The notes beneath the pieces were generated by a model, which did not search any database, was not told where the DNA came from, and saw only the letters and a list, made by a program, of their open reading frames with translations. From the NCBI RefSeq assembly GCF_964340395.1, contig NC_135560.1, positions 16,083,598-16,147,597 of the forward strand: a stretch of DNA of 64,000 nucleotides. Reading direction: 5' to 3'. Made by a program: the position numbers and the translations under genes. The stretch's first letter is position 1; every line of letters starts with the position of its first letter. This DNA comes from Glandiceps talaboti (lineage: Eukaryota > Hemichordata > Enteropneusta > Spengelidae). Positions 25,313 to 36,905 of the stretch are shown here, one piece after another.

Positions 25313-26524
25313 AAGACATAATTGTAAATTACTCAAGAAAAGTGACAAAATGGTATGTTCTTTTACGCTGACATCTTCAAGTGCTTGGGTTTATTAAAGA
25401 GTTTTAAAAGCTATGATCAATTGTGAAAGCTTTTGCCACATAGTGTAATTTTCATCTGTTTTTCATCAATGTAATCAGTATGGTAGGATAGTGTGGATTG
25501 TCTCAACTAACACTATCACTGGAACTGATCAGAAGTGTGGATATCGTAAATAAAGTACCACATTAACTAGTAGTAGAAGGAGTAGTGTAGTAGGAGGACT
25601 TCAGTAGCAATAATGAACAAGACCAAATAGTTGATATTTCAGATTTATTACATTTTGTTATTATTTGTGTTGTACTAAAGAAGTACTCTTCCCAGACAAA
25701 AGTTAGGCTTGATATGTGATAATGTGGATAGTGTCTTTATAACCAGCACGAAAACAGCCGAATGCCACTGATGCACATATTTGACGACGACGACGGCGAC
25801 GATGACGTATGTAGTAGACAGACTACTGATGTACCAACTTAGCATATCTCTCCAGGCTGTAAAACTGTAATGGGCTCTGAGTAGGACTGACAGGGAGTAT
25901 CTGGTGTCAGTATCTACTTACAACTGTACATGTCCTTGAGAGTGTCAAGAACATTTCACACATATTGGTGACAGAGTATGGTAACTTGGGATGTAGTGGC
26001 ATTGAACAATCTACTACAGTTACAAATAAGACCATTATCATGTCATCATATGAGACACTCAGAGGTGTACTATGTACCTCTCTGCCTTGAAGGAAGTTTA
26101 AAGTCTAAATATTGCTAGAGTGGATCAAACTGTTCATGCCAGATGGCGACTACATTGTATGTGTGTGTGTAGTCCAATGGAAACAAAGTCTATGGTATTT
26201 AATACAGTGTGGGTACTTGGGGGTATTACTATTTTGCAGTGTTTTCTGATGCACCATCACTTGCTATTAAAGTATGGCCATAGAGAACACCACAAGCACT
26301 TCTGCAAATACCCTGAATATGCCACATAGGCACTCATGGTATAGTGAAACCACTATAAGTCTTTGAGCTAGGAGAGATCACCATGTTCTGAAAGATCATA
26401 GTGTTTAAGATATGACATTTGTGCCATGCTATCAGCCAGCACTCACGATATATAAGTGGAACCAACCAAATCTGTTTGGCTTGTGCAGGATATTGGACAG
26501 ATTAGTACAGTCGTGGTTAAGAAG
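25313..26524. other. No gene seen; GAC triplet run at 25783
   Basis: A short run (GACGACGACGACGGCGACGA, 25783-25802) is unusually CpG-rich for the window and is followed by a GTATGT donor-like sequence. No coding context supports it. Confidence 0.4.
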
Positions 26525-26690
26525 CCTGAGATTAGAATTAAAATTCACATGTACATGTAGTTGTGAAAAACAGTCGTTTGCAGAGTAGAGCTATAGAAAA
26601 ACTCCTTATGACTGCACTGACAAGATAAAACTAATGGAAGAACCTGGGGATTAAATCCCAGGCCTTATAAAAAACAAAGAATCACAGGTT
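26525..26690 (+). repeat. Dispersed repeat family E, copy 2
   Basis: Partner of 24556-24715; contains AACAGTCGTTTGCAGAG, AGCTATAGAAAAACTCC, ACTAATGGAAGAACCTGGGG and ATTAAATCCCAGGCC. Confidence 0.55.
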
Positions 26691-27476
26691 GTGTTCATGA
26701 AGTGCAAGTAATGTCGATAGTTTCCACTCTGTAAAGAAGGATTGACCCTGTTTACAAAGTACAGATGACAACCTCATAGCAGGATAATGTCTGTGGATTG
26801 GAATAGCTTTGAAACTTGTATGCAAATGTCAACTGGGTCAGTCAAAGGTCAAAGTTGGCTCCTCAATCACTGCAATGCCCCACACATGATCAACTACTGT
26901 CAGACAGGGAGTCCAATTACATATTGTATGTATCAGTTACCATAGTGTTATCAACAATTTTCAACAAATCTGAAACAAATAACAAGATCAAAACCTGTTT
27001 TATATATTAATATATTTATATGTCATAATAGTTTGTACTACAATTTGTTAAACTCCATTTTTTTAGCTTTATATTTTGTTTTGCATTTTCATTATTTTTT
27101 TACCCCTAGATAGTAAAATGCAGCCAATGTTTAGTTAAAATTGTTCCATTAGTCTGATTGATATTTTTATCACTGTACATGTATACAAGCTTGATGTCTG
27201 TGTGTAAACAATAAGTACAGTTTACAATTATAAAGAGATAAGACCATTCATTCATTGTCAACAAATTATCAGCAACATGAAATTAATCCTGGGCCTCTTT
27301 CTCCCAATGGGGTATTTGTTTGTACACAAGTAATTAATAGATTGGCAGAAGAGGATTAACCAAGTCAAAAGGGAGAACAGTTATAAAAAAATTCCTGTCT
27401 CCTAAGTTTGTCAGGTTTTCTATAGTGACACCCCCATTCCTACCCCATTAGAAGTACATGTATGGAAAATATATTA
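26691..27476. other. No gene seen
   Basis: AT-rich, with no recognisable coding frame, RNA gene or repeat structure. Confidence 0.4.
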
Positions 27477-28132
27477 AGGCGGCCTTAGTGAATCTTGCGT
27501 TTCTCATCATAGGATTTTTAAAATGATGGGTCGGTCAGTTGTTCAAATATTTTTCAAAAGTGAATAAAAGTAGTCTGCTTAAACAATCTGACTTAGAAAT
27601 TAGAAATTACAATTAAAATCAGAAGGAAAGTTTGAACTATTCTTTTTTATTTATATTCTTGTTTTCCAACAACAAACAATAATTTCTGGTAAGATACATG
27701 CTCATGGGGTTATAATCTTATTTATTTATTTAATTAATTAATTAATTAATTAATGGAAGACCAACAGGAGCAAGTACCGTTTACAGGCTCCTAAAAATGA
27801 AAAACTCAAGAAAATGACAAGAATACAAAACACACATACATATCAAACAAACAAAATGCACATAAAAACACATTACAAGGCAAATATAAAACTCAATCGT
27901 GCCAGGTGGACATGAGATAACAATCTTGCAAAATTGCATTTTTTAAAATTTCTCAGAGATAAATTAAAGTCAATATTTGAATTACTGCAACAAAAAATCA
28001 ATCAATCAATCAGTGGCGTTCAATTTTTTGTAATCCTGCCACAGAGGACATCGATTTAAAATTATTTTGCCAGATTGAAGTAATATCGAGTTGGTTGGGT
28101 TATGAGAAGCGTAGAGTTAACTTAGGCTGTCC
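27477..28132. mobile_element. TTA-flanked miniature DNA transposon, copy 1, interrupted
   Basis: Ends AGGCGGCCTTAGTG..TTTCTCAT and ATGAGAAGCG..AGGCTGTCC are imperfect inverted repeats (about two-thirds identical over 31 bp), flanked on both sides by TTA. The same organisation is seen at 58370-58782, with shared internal blocks AACAATAATTT, AATCAGTGG and CCAGATTGAAGTAATAT. A 3-bp TTA/TWA duplication and GG-rich termini fit PIF/Harbinger-type elements, but this is an inference. No transposase. A retroposon lies inside (27721-28003). Confidence 0.75.
27721..28003 (-). mobile_element. Retroposon nested in the miniature transposon
   Basis: The copy at 58370-58782 runs directly from AATATTAC to AATCAGTGG. 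Here the equivalent points are separated by about 285 bp beginning with TTTATTTATTTAATTAATTA. Read on the minus strand this is a unique body ending GGAGCCTGTAAACGG..TTGGTCTTCCATTAATTAAT.., i.e. a non-LTR-retroposon 3' end with a simple-repeat tail. The other border is an (AATC)n run at 28001-28014. Body family unknown. Confidence 0.65.
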
Positions 28133-28563
28133 TTATAAATATGACCAGACTTCTTCCTTCTCATTTATCTTACTTACAAAACCTACATGATACAAATAGT
28201 ACATACTGTAAGAAGATACATGGAATATGTAGACTATTGTTTGAATAATGAAATGATAGAACTGATGTGTAAAGTGGATTAATGGATAACTCTTCATGCT
28301 GTCCATCATATTCCTAATGATACATATGATAATCAGTACTGTCATACAGGTATTCATCTAGACAAAGATACGAAACGAGCTCTGCCTTCACCGGCCTGCT
28401 CTGAAAGGGCATGACCAATGTGTGAGGGCGCCCTGTCATGGAGTACCTTACAGACTAGTACTTGTGCATTAAAACTATCTTTCCCAACTATCACAAACAA
28501 TTGTATTTATTTCTTGAGGCCTTTCTGAGTCACAAAGATATCTGTAGCATAGCTCCTGTGTCC

Positions 28564-28623
28564 TTGATTTGGGCTATTACCCACAATACACAGCTGTTAG
28601 TTGTAGGTAATAGCCCAAATCAA
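28564..28623. repeat. Near-perfect hairpin, 23-bp arms
   Basis: TTGATTTGGGCTATTACCCA plus CAA pairs with its reverse complement ending at 28623 (22 of 23 positions), separated by 14 bases. Weaker pairing continues outward for about 10 bases. The shape is compatible with a tiny MITE or a small-RNA precursor. No second copy was noticed in the window. Expression cannot be judged. Confidence 0.8.
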
Positions 28624-31048
28624 TGACAAGCATAGAATCTAGGCTAGGATGAATAAAAAAAAACAGACATTGTGCACATTTGCTGTAATATTTATAGGTA
28701 TTTTTTCCATACTATGTTTCGCTGTGTGTGGTCCCAAATTTTGTCCTTTCTTTTGATAATGTACTCAGAGTCATAGTTTGTTACATGTAAACCACAGTCC
28801 ACCAAGTTGTCTGAGGTTAAACTAATTATTTCTTGGTTGTTTGGAATATTTCCTGTAACTTAAATATGAGTTAATTAAATGTATTGATATTTTCAACTAA
28901 AATCTCATGCACCTTTAGAATGAGCTTGTTCTTTATAGCAGAACTTGAAATTTATTATTTACGTTTAAAGCATTCACCTCGTCCTCACATAAATCAGTTT
29001 GAAATTGATGCAAAGTGAATCGATTCAGTTAATTCAGTTTGAAACTGGTTTCTGTCCCTTCAATTGATTTGAATTACTTCTCTTTTGATTTCGCACTGAT
29101 TCGAAAACCAATTTATTTTGAAGCCATCTTGAATAGTGCATCATGGGAAATGTTATTCCATTAATATATATTTCATGAATCATTCACTATTAAAACAATC
29201 TGTCATAATCATTTGTAATGTTCCAGAAATAGTCTAGTTTTTGTTGCCCAGACCCTAGAGGGAGAGCTATCTTTTCCATCACAGTGGATTAGTTGTTGAA
29301 GCAACTTAAGACACATATAATCCCACAATCCTCTGCATCTGACCGAGATCATTTTGGAATCTAAGTTGGCTATTGGATCAAGTAATAATATACCACATCA
29401 AGAGTTGTGTGATGTTACACGTCTTCAATAGTTTTGAGGCAACGCTGTCTGGGAGACCAATTTGTGACTTGAAATGCATGATATTTAGTGATCACTATGA
29501 GGTCAACGTGATTCAGTTTTCATCAAAATAGAAATTTGGTTCTATTCTCTTAAGGCAAAGCAACACTTTAAAGGATATATATTGTTTACATCCATAAAAT
29601 GAGTTATTAGGTGTGTATATGTACAATGTACAATATAAAAATTGATGTGACTCATAGATGTAAGATGCTGACCATAGACCCTACTATTAACTGTAGTACT
29701 AGTAGACAGGATTTGGTTGTTGACAGTAGTTTGGTTGAATTTGATACCAATAGCCATTTAGCTTTTGCTCTTTGAAATTCGATACAACAAAATTATAAAA
29801 GATAAAGATATCAACAGTAATTTCAGCTTGTGATATATACAACACAAAGAAAATTTGAGATGGCCATGCAGCTGATGTGATGCATGAGGGCAGCACAGGT
29901 CGTTGTAATTGAGTTATGCAGATTTATTGGGTTTCCGAGGGATGCTAGAGGATGTGAAGACACATCCATTAATACTTAACAAACTTAGATGATGAAATGA
30001 CAAGTTTTCTAGTATTTCTAATTTTACGTTTGATAACTTGATCCCGTAGGAGTGACAAACTCATATTTCCAACACACTTATACCTGTCAGGAAGGTGTTA
30101 GTTCCCATAGAGACCGTTTCAGCCATGTCAGTCATAGTCAGTTGTCATATGTAACTTGCAGGATAAAAAGCAACATTTGAAAGCTTTGCGTGATGTCCTA
30201 GTGGGTGTCAAGAGTGTGAAAGCTAAGATATATTACATAATTAGTAGGAGTCCTTTAAAACTGAGTAGATCAGTGGTATTTATGCACTGTCAATTTCCCG
30301 TATTCCCTGATACACACATCCATCATTCCAGTCCAGGGCACTACATATACACAAAGAAGACAGTTTCTAAAGGCAGCTAGATTACAGGTTAAAGATATTA
30401 TGAAAACATTTGTACTTTGTTGTCATACATGTACATGGTAATTGTGTGAAGTCACTTTAATACAGTTTGAGATAACAAGGCTTCTTCCTGGAAAGCTAAA
30501 GTCCACTCTTGAACCGCTTTCAAGTATTAAACTGACCTAGAATGCCGTGTGAAGGCTTGAAGTTTGAGGTAATGTGCCAGTTTTGAAATAAGCTATTTGA
30601 TAAAGGAAAACTACAGTGAGGACTCAAATTTTGTATCATTTTATCAATGAAAAGAATAATAATAGACACCTAATTACAAATAAATTCAGGTCTCTTATAA
30701 GTAATATTCTGTTTATTTTATGTTGTATCAGTATTTGTTTATTTGCTGTTGCTTTGTGCTTCTTCACTCATTCTTAACTGCTGTGTTGAATTACAAGCAA
30801 ACTTTTTGTAAAAAATCCTGTGAGGTGCAAAACTAGTCAAAGATTGAAGCTGTGTGTACTCCTTCACTCATAAGTATTGAAGACAGTCTAATAATGATAA
30901 TTGATGAGATAATTGTCATCTTTATGACATTTAGTAATATATTCAGGACACAAGTTAGACCAGTGTATTGACAGAAATTAAGTAAGGGTAGCCAAGTGAC
31001 TTAGTGTTCATTGATCATACTGTTGTTTCAGAATATCAATAATCCTGT
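28624..31048. other. No gene seen
   Basis: At 28990-29080 lies a stretch rich in AATCAGTTTGAAATTGAT-like words, related in reverse to 11740-11930. The rest is unremarkable. Confidence 0.45.
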
Positions 31049-31270
31049 CTGAAAAGCAGCTGTATAATTCGGGACCTGGTAGGATAGAGGTTGCAATGTG
31101 AATTTTTTAATCTGCTTACTAAGGCTGCAATGGAATGCTCCCAGGGAGTTGAGGGAGTATAAAAGTCTGTTGCACCGTGCCTGGGTAATAACTGTAAGAA
31201 CACAGTGTGAAAAAGCACTATATAAAAACTAGCATTAATTGATTTGATTGATTGATCAATCAATAAATCG
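31049..31270 (+). mobile_element. SINE fragment lacking the tRNA head
   Basis: CAGCTGTATAATTCGGGACC, TGGTAGGATAGAGGTTGCAA, TGTGAA, GGCTGCAATGGA, CTCCCAGGGAGTTGAGG, TGCCTGGGTAATAA and AAGCACTATATAAAAAC follow in the same order as in the full SINE at 61379-61742. The tRNA-like part is absent. A GATT-type tail follows (31238-31265). The 82-codon minus frame here is a by-product. Confidence 0.85.
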
Positions 31271-32075
31271 AGTCTGAATGTCAAATGTCTCGATTATATA
31301 GTGACGGCTATAAGTAACAGAAGACATGTTGAGAAATTGTTTGTCCTCCAAGAGTTGAATTGAAGGACATCTATATTAATTCTAATTATATTAATTGATT
31401 GAACTCTGACACAGGATATTATGATACAAGTACTTGCTTTACAAGTATAATTCAGTTTCAATAATTGCACAAATTAATCCCAGTAAAATAACATCGGATG
31501 TGACACTCCTGATCAAAGACAATAATAATGCATATGTTGATGATATAATATCTATATACATTTTGATAATATTTGTGTATGATTTGAAATATGAGAGACT
31601 TCCAGTGGGCTAATTCTCATTAGTCATGGGAAATTTCAGATAATATTGAGGCTTGCAAAATGATAATTTTTTTGTTCTAGATTATGACTTCCAGTAGTTT
31701 ATGTCATGTACATTGTTGTTTTACCAGATTAATTTTTAGTAAGATATTGAAATTAATGAGGTTTGTTAAATTATTGATATTTTAATATCCAATGATTTTT
31801 GATATCCAATGTTGTAAGAATGATGACTTGTCAGGCCTCTGGCCAAGTCTACAGAAGTCGTGCATTTTCCCCAGAAATTCTCAGAAAATGGGCGTATTTG
31901 AGGGAATTCTTGGAAAATGAAATTCATGACATAAAAAAACTGGGACATTATTATGTATTATTATCATAATAATTGGCCATAAAATGATAAAAATTCCTAT
32001 CACCTGACAAGTGAAATTTACATTTACAACAAGCAGTAGGTTGGTGAGATTTATATTTGTAAAACATATTTATGT
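31271..32075. other. No gene seen
   Basis: AT-rich, no structure recognised. Confidence 0.4.
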
Positions 32076-32196
32076 TGTTGTTGTTTTTTTTTTTGTTTTT
32101 TTTTGTTTTTTTTTGTTTTTTTTACAATGATCTACTATTGTTCCTGTTCAGCGCCATAGAACATTGTCATATTGGATTTTAGCATTATGCAAATTC

Positions 32197-32234
<38 letters not shown>

Positions 32235-32236
32235 CA
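32076..32236 (+). mobile_element. (T8G)n run and retroposon 3' end with (GATT)n tail
   Basis: T-runs separated by single G residues (32085-32123) precede a short body, CAGCGCCATAGAACATTGTC..TTAGCATTATGCAAATTC, ending in (GATT)8 at about 32199-32233. The GCGC..AGAA..GCnTTATnnAAAT order matches retroposon 3' ends elsewhere in the window (17255-17400 in reverse; the 61.7-kb SINE end). Confidence 0.5.
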
Positions 32237-34165
32237 TCCAACTTTTACAATAACTATAGAAACAGTTGGCCTGTACATCATCACTTCTGCCTATGTTCTG
32301 ATCAATGCCAGCTCTGTACTGATAAGTGAAAGTGAATGAAACCAATACATTTTCATAACATTCAAGTTTTTATTGAACATAGTGAATTCAGTAGGTATCC
32401 TTTCCCTGTGATGAATAGTCTGGAAATGATAGTGGATGGTCCTAATTCAGTACACTGGCCAACTACACCAAAGTCATGACTTACTCACATATATACTGAC
32501 AATCACATTGATCAGGGACATTCAGTGGAGGGATCCAATCAAGGGTTGGCTGACAGGCAGGCTTAACATATTTCAAATATAACCTATGATGTGAGCCTTA
32601 GAGAGCTACATGTACTCTAAAATCATATTTCAATACTGCTTATATACAGGTACGTTGTTTTGCTAATTTTTAATTTTTAGTACATTTTATAGAAACATGT
32701 AAACTTTTAGATGTTGTTCACCACTTCCCATCACCAAGTTTGACTGTCTACTAGTAGTATTACATCGTGCTGTTTGTTGTTGAAGGGATGTGTATGCACC
32801 ATCCATGGAACAAATACATATACCAAAACTTTACCAGTACACTGTACTGAACTTGCTTCAGGGAATCAAGTCCTGCTACTGTTAGTATTAACTATTACAA
32901 CTTCCTGAAATCTGACTAAAAATTCCTGGAAACTGAAAATTTCAGTATTTTTTAAAATATAAACCTCTGCTTATGCATGCTAAAGATGTTTATTGATAAT
33001 TCCAGTGGTCTAATCTCACAAGATGGTAATTATCCAACAAACTCTATCAACTAAATTTCCTGTAAGTACCACCGTTGTAAACTACAGCTTCTTGTACTGC
33101 ACCATCCAAAATCCACTCAGGTGAAAGTGTGGAGCAGCAATCAGGGCTTGATGTGTGTGCTTTCATCCATGGCTTATAAATATTCATAAATCTATTTTAA
33201 TTCCTTTTTATCTGAGAGTATCCTCACAGGAAAGACCCCAGTCTCACCTGAAATATTTGCTGAGGTCTAATTTGAAGAAACGGATTATGACTGTCAACTA
33301 ATTACTAATGAACAAAAAGGAGAAGTGTGAAAATGCTTCATTTCAAATAAAAAATCATTCCAAGCAATATGGATTTCCAAATTTGAAGAAAAATAAAACT
33401 TGTATATTTTGAATATGGGCAAGGTTGCCATTGATATGATAAATATTTTTTGACAGTTATGTTCTTGTGTATTGTTGAAAGATTACTAGTATCAATGCTC
33501 AGATATCAATCAAATTAATTGAATTTCTTTTCTTCTCTTTTTTATTGAGGTGAAAATGATTTATTGACACTATAAGCCTTGCACATATCAGTTGCCATGG
33601 TTATTTGCAGAATACTACCGTCGATAGTGTGTGTAAATCTAATAAATTTTGTTTCACAAATGTCAAACGTGACAAGATATTTGTTGAGGTGAACCACTTA
33701 TCAAATGTGAAATAGGTTTTTTCCCTGGCTATAACGTTTCTGTTGGCGACATTAAATTTGACAGATTTTTTGTAAGCAAATAGAAGACTGCCACCAGTGG
33801 TAGGATTTAGAAAGGACAGCTTGCAATCTACTATCATGTTGCATTTGCCTGTCAATTGTTGTGTGGAGTAATTACAAAACTCAAGAGTGTTTTTATTGAA
33901 AAAAACATGATTCTCTGCTTTGAATACACTTTGTGTTTTTCTTTGTAAGGCCTACATGTATATTGATAGTAATAGATATGGGCAAAAGGTAAAGTTTACA
34001 AGTTTTGAGTGACTGCGCCCTCATGTGGTTAGTTTTAACAATCACGACGACCTTTGACCACCCAGTTTTCATCTCAATATTATGTACCCCATCATGCAAT
34101 AGTTTGTATTGTGGTCTCTACCAAAGACATGAGACTTAAGGTTGTGTTCAGAGTCTGCTTAAAAG

Positions 34166-34166
<1 letters not shown>
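32237..34166. other. No gene seen
   Basis: No recognisable repeats or genes. Minus-strand frames of 84 and 68 codons (33601-33855, 33893-34099) lack motifs. Confidence 0.45.

Positions 34167-34216
<50 letters not shown>
34167..34216. repeat. (TTG)n microsatellite
   Basis: About 17 uninterrupted GTT/TTG units. Confidence 0.97.
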
Positions 34217-34496
34217 AATCCTTTCCTTGAGTTTTGGTAAAGAGAATGGATATACATTTTAATATTTCCATGCACTTGGAAACAACATTCCATACTGCTC
34301 AAAGCAGCTTGTGGTCGACTCAGTAGTACTAGTAGTTCAGAGTCACAGGAAAACAGTGTATCTCATTTTAGTCTCTGTAATTATAACAATGCCATGTCCT
34401 AATAGTCTACCCCTTCAGGCTTCTATATGTGCACAAACAAAAAAAATCAGATCTTTGTATGCCTAAAATCTATAAGACCCATTTCCCTGCTTGTTT

Positions 34497-34640
34497 GATA
34501 AGATAAGATAAGACAAGATAAGATAAGATAAAGAGAGATAATACTTTATTTATAATAACACCCTGTGGTGAAATTGATATGCTCCAACAAAAACATTTTA
34601 GCAAATCAAATCAGGTATCACAAATACAAATTAGGTATTA
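34497..34640 (-). mobile_element. Retroposon 3' end with (TTATC)n tail
   Basis: (GATAA)n at 34497-34535 is followed by AATACTTTATTTATAATAAC, ACCCTGTGGTGAAATTGA. Reversed, this is a body ending TCAATTTCACCACAGGGTG..AAATAAAGTATT then TTATC repeats. This is the standard layout of CR1/L2-like LINE and dependent SINE 3' ends. The 5' limit is uncertain. Confidence 0.65.
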
Positions 34641-34649
34641 TTCTGTATT

Positions 34650-34960
34650 TGTTCAGCCAAGGTAAATGTGAGTGACCCAAGAGGACTTGTCACTTGAGCT
34701 GCCTGGTGATTAGTGACAAACCCTTCTGTCACAAGTGTTTTCTGGCTGAATGAATACTATAATGATACCTCTTTTTTAAGCGTAATGTATGAAAAATCAG
34801 CAAAAATAATGGTGATTTCTCATAATGTGGACAAAACAGAACAATTGACATCGACATAGGTTGTCGTGATATAGAACAACCAGGTATATAATCCATATTT
34901 TTTGTTCAAAGACAATAACTTTGGTTGTGCATGGTATATATGCACAGCACAACAGATAAG
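34650..34960 (+). repeat. Dispersed repeat family C, copy 1
   Basis: Shares with 42900-43260 and 63770-64000 the blocks GAGTGACCCAAnnnGACTTG, TCAC, GTGACAAA, AATGGTGATTTnnnAATGT and GTTGTCGTGATATAGAACAAC. The pair with 42900 is the clearest and extends through AACAACnAGGTATAnAATC and TTTTTTGTTnnAA. Noncoding, superfamily unknown. Confidence 0.7.
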
Positions 34961-36597
34961 TTTGGCAATGAAATGAAACCCATACTCATCAATTAACTTA
35001 CTCATGGGCAATAAATCAAAATTATGATTTTACACTTAAACTCTTACTTTTGGAGATGTATATCTGAATGAAAATCGTATGTACCAAAATCAGTATGCAA
35101 TTCCCATCTTGTAAACATTCACTTAAAATGTAATGATAATATTAGAGTCCCAATATGGATGTTTGGACTTTCAGATCGAGATGTTTGATGCTGTCCTCAC
35201 AGGGGATGAATGAATACCCAATCCTCATGTACTAACTCCCGTATCATGACATTAATATATTTGTGTTCCAAGTACAAAATCCATCTACTTTCTAAAATGA
35301 CACTCGTCTTGCAAATTGTCACTCACACCTTGACAATTTTTTTCAGAAGACATTTGTCAGGGACAAAGTGAATTATCAATTGTCACATGTCCTGACTGGA
35401 AAATTGGATGTCCGACCTAGCGCACTTTTATTTGTATCAGAAAATTTGTTATTTAACCACTAAGTTAAGTTATAAACAAACAAAAAACTCTGAAAGACTG
35501 CCGATATATTTACATGGTGTATTCAGAGATTGTGTTTACACATTATTTGTGCATATTTGATGTATACCATATTTGACACTGGACACTATTTGCTGATGCC
35601 TGCAGCCGGATTGACGCATGATAAGCAGAGGACAAATGCAGGTTGTGTGTCATTTTAGACAACTCTCCAGCAAAGTGCATAGGTCGTTATAAGACGAAAT
35701 AGGAATGGACTTTGTTACTAGTGGTACCGTTTCCAGTTCAAGATTTTGGCCTTATATTATAAATTTGATAGTGCAGTGAGACTTTTGCAAATTTGAATAT
35801 GACCTCAACATTGTAACTGGTTCCTGTGACCCTTGGACATCTTTTCAAATATAGGGAGCACATGAAGGAAATCTTGAAACCACTCTAATTATTAAAATAT
35901 TCATGTGAGTCATAACTTTGAGACAAATGTTTACAGACTATTCAGTGGACATCATGGCTGCTGTGTTGAAATATTGTTACCCTACATGTCTCACAATCAA
36001 AGAGAGCACTAGTGGTCAATCTGCATTGGACCTTTTGTCTTCTTTACCCAGATGTATTCATTTGTTTTGAATATGTCAACAGTTTTTAACGTCAATGCCC
36101 TTTATTTCTTGTAAAGGTTACTTGGCACTCGGGTGAATGGATTGATATTTCCATTTGTCCGGATGCAATTTTTACTTGCCGTGGGTTTCGGGCAGCGTGA
36201 ATTTTTTCTAGGTCTCACTTACGCTTGAGCAAAGGATCCCAAGAAATTTGTTTGTAAACATTAGCCATCTTGTATGAGAATTTAGATAAGATCATCACTT
36301 GTGACAGTGGTGGCGCCATAACTTTAGGGCTTACAGATGTAGTTGTCTTTTTAGTGCATTAAGAAGAACAATTAGTAAATTAAAGTCAAGCCAATACAAT
36401 CATCATAGTAGTTTACTCATTAGTTCCATGTTTACAAAGTAAACAGAAATGTCAAAGGAAACCCATTGCCATTGTCACAAACCTCAGGGGCTTTCATCAG
36501 CAATGGAATATTCTCACTTTTTTTTTCAATGCCTGAACACATCTACTGAAATGTCATTGGAGAATGAAAGAAAAGTAAACATAAGCTAAATCAGTGA
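34961..36597. other. No gene seen
   Basis: At about 35280-35420 and 36120-36330 sequence is slightly more complex and CpG-containing, but no frame or repeat partner was recognised. Confidence 0.45.
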
Positions 36598-36750
36598 TTT
36601 TGCTAAGGTTTTGTAACCCTAGTAACAGAAAGTGGGAAATCGGGTAAAAGTGACATACATATAATGTGCATACTTTTGTTTTTGGGGCACCCTTGTAAAA
36701 ATGACAGGGGTGCCCAGGTAGGTGTTACCTACATGTACCTACCTTTCCAA
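36598..36750 (+). repeat. Dispersed repeat family A, copy 3
   Basis: TTTTGCTAAGGTTTTGTAAC, CCTAGTAACAGAAAGTGGGA, CGGGTAAAAGTG and later GGGGTGCCCAGGTAGGTGTT, ACCTAC correspond to the blocks of family A. Confidence 0.65.
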
Positions 36751-36823
36751 AAACACCAGATTTTAATTTTAAATTTAGTGTTTTTATGTAAAATGTTTTT
36801 CAAAGAATTCTCATCTTTCGGGT

Positions 36824-36905
36824 GTTTTTTGTTTTTTTTTTGTTTTTTTTTGGTTTTATTGGTTGTTTTTTTCTGCATTAAAAAAACAACCAAAAAACCC
36901 CCCAA
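36824..36905. repeat. T-rich/A-rich hairpin
   Basis: GGTTGTTTTTTT at 36861 and AAAAAAACAACC ending at 36891 are perfect inverted repeats around CTGCATT. Surrounding (T)nG and CCAAAAAACCCCCC runs extend the pairing. The overlapping Phe-rich and Lys-rich frames on the two strands are products of this low-complexity DNA. Confidence 0.8.

Noticed and set aside
25783-25810. Poly-Asp coding run followed by GTATGT
   Set aside because: A short GAC-type triplet repeat explains it; no polypyrimidine tract or coding context upstream.
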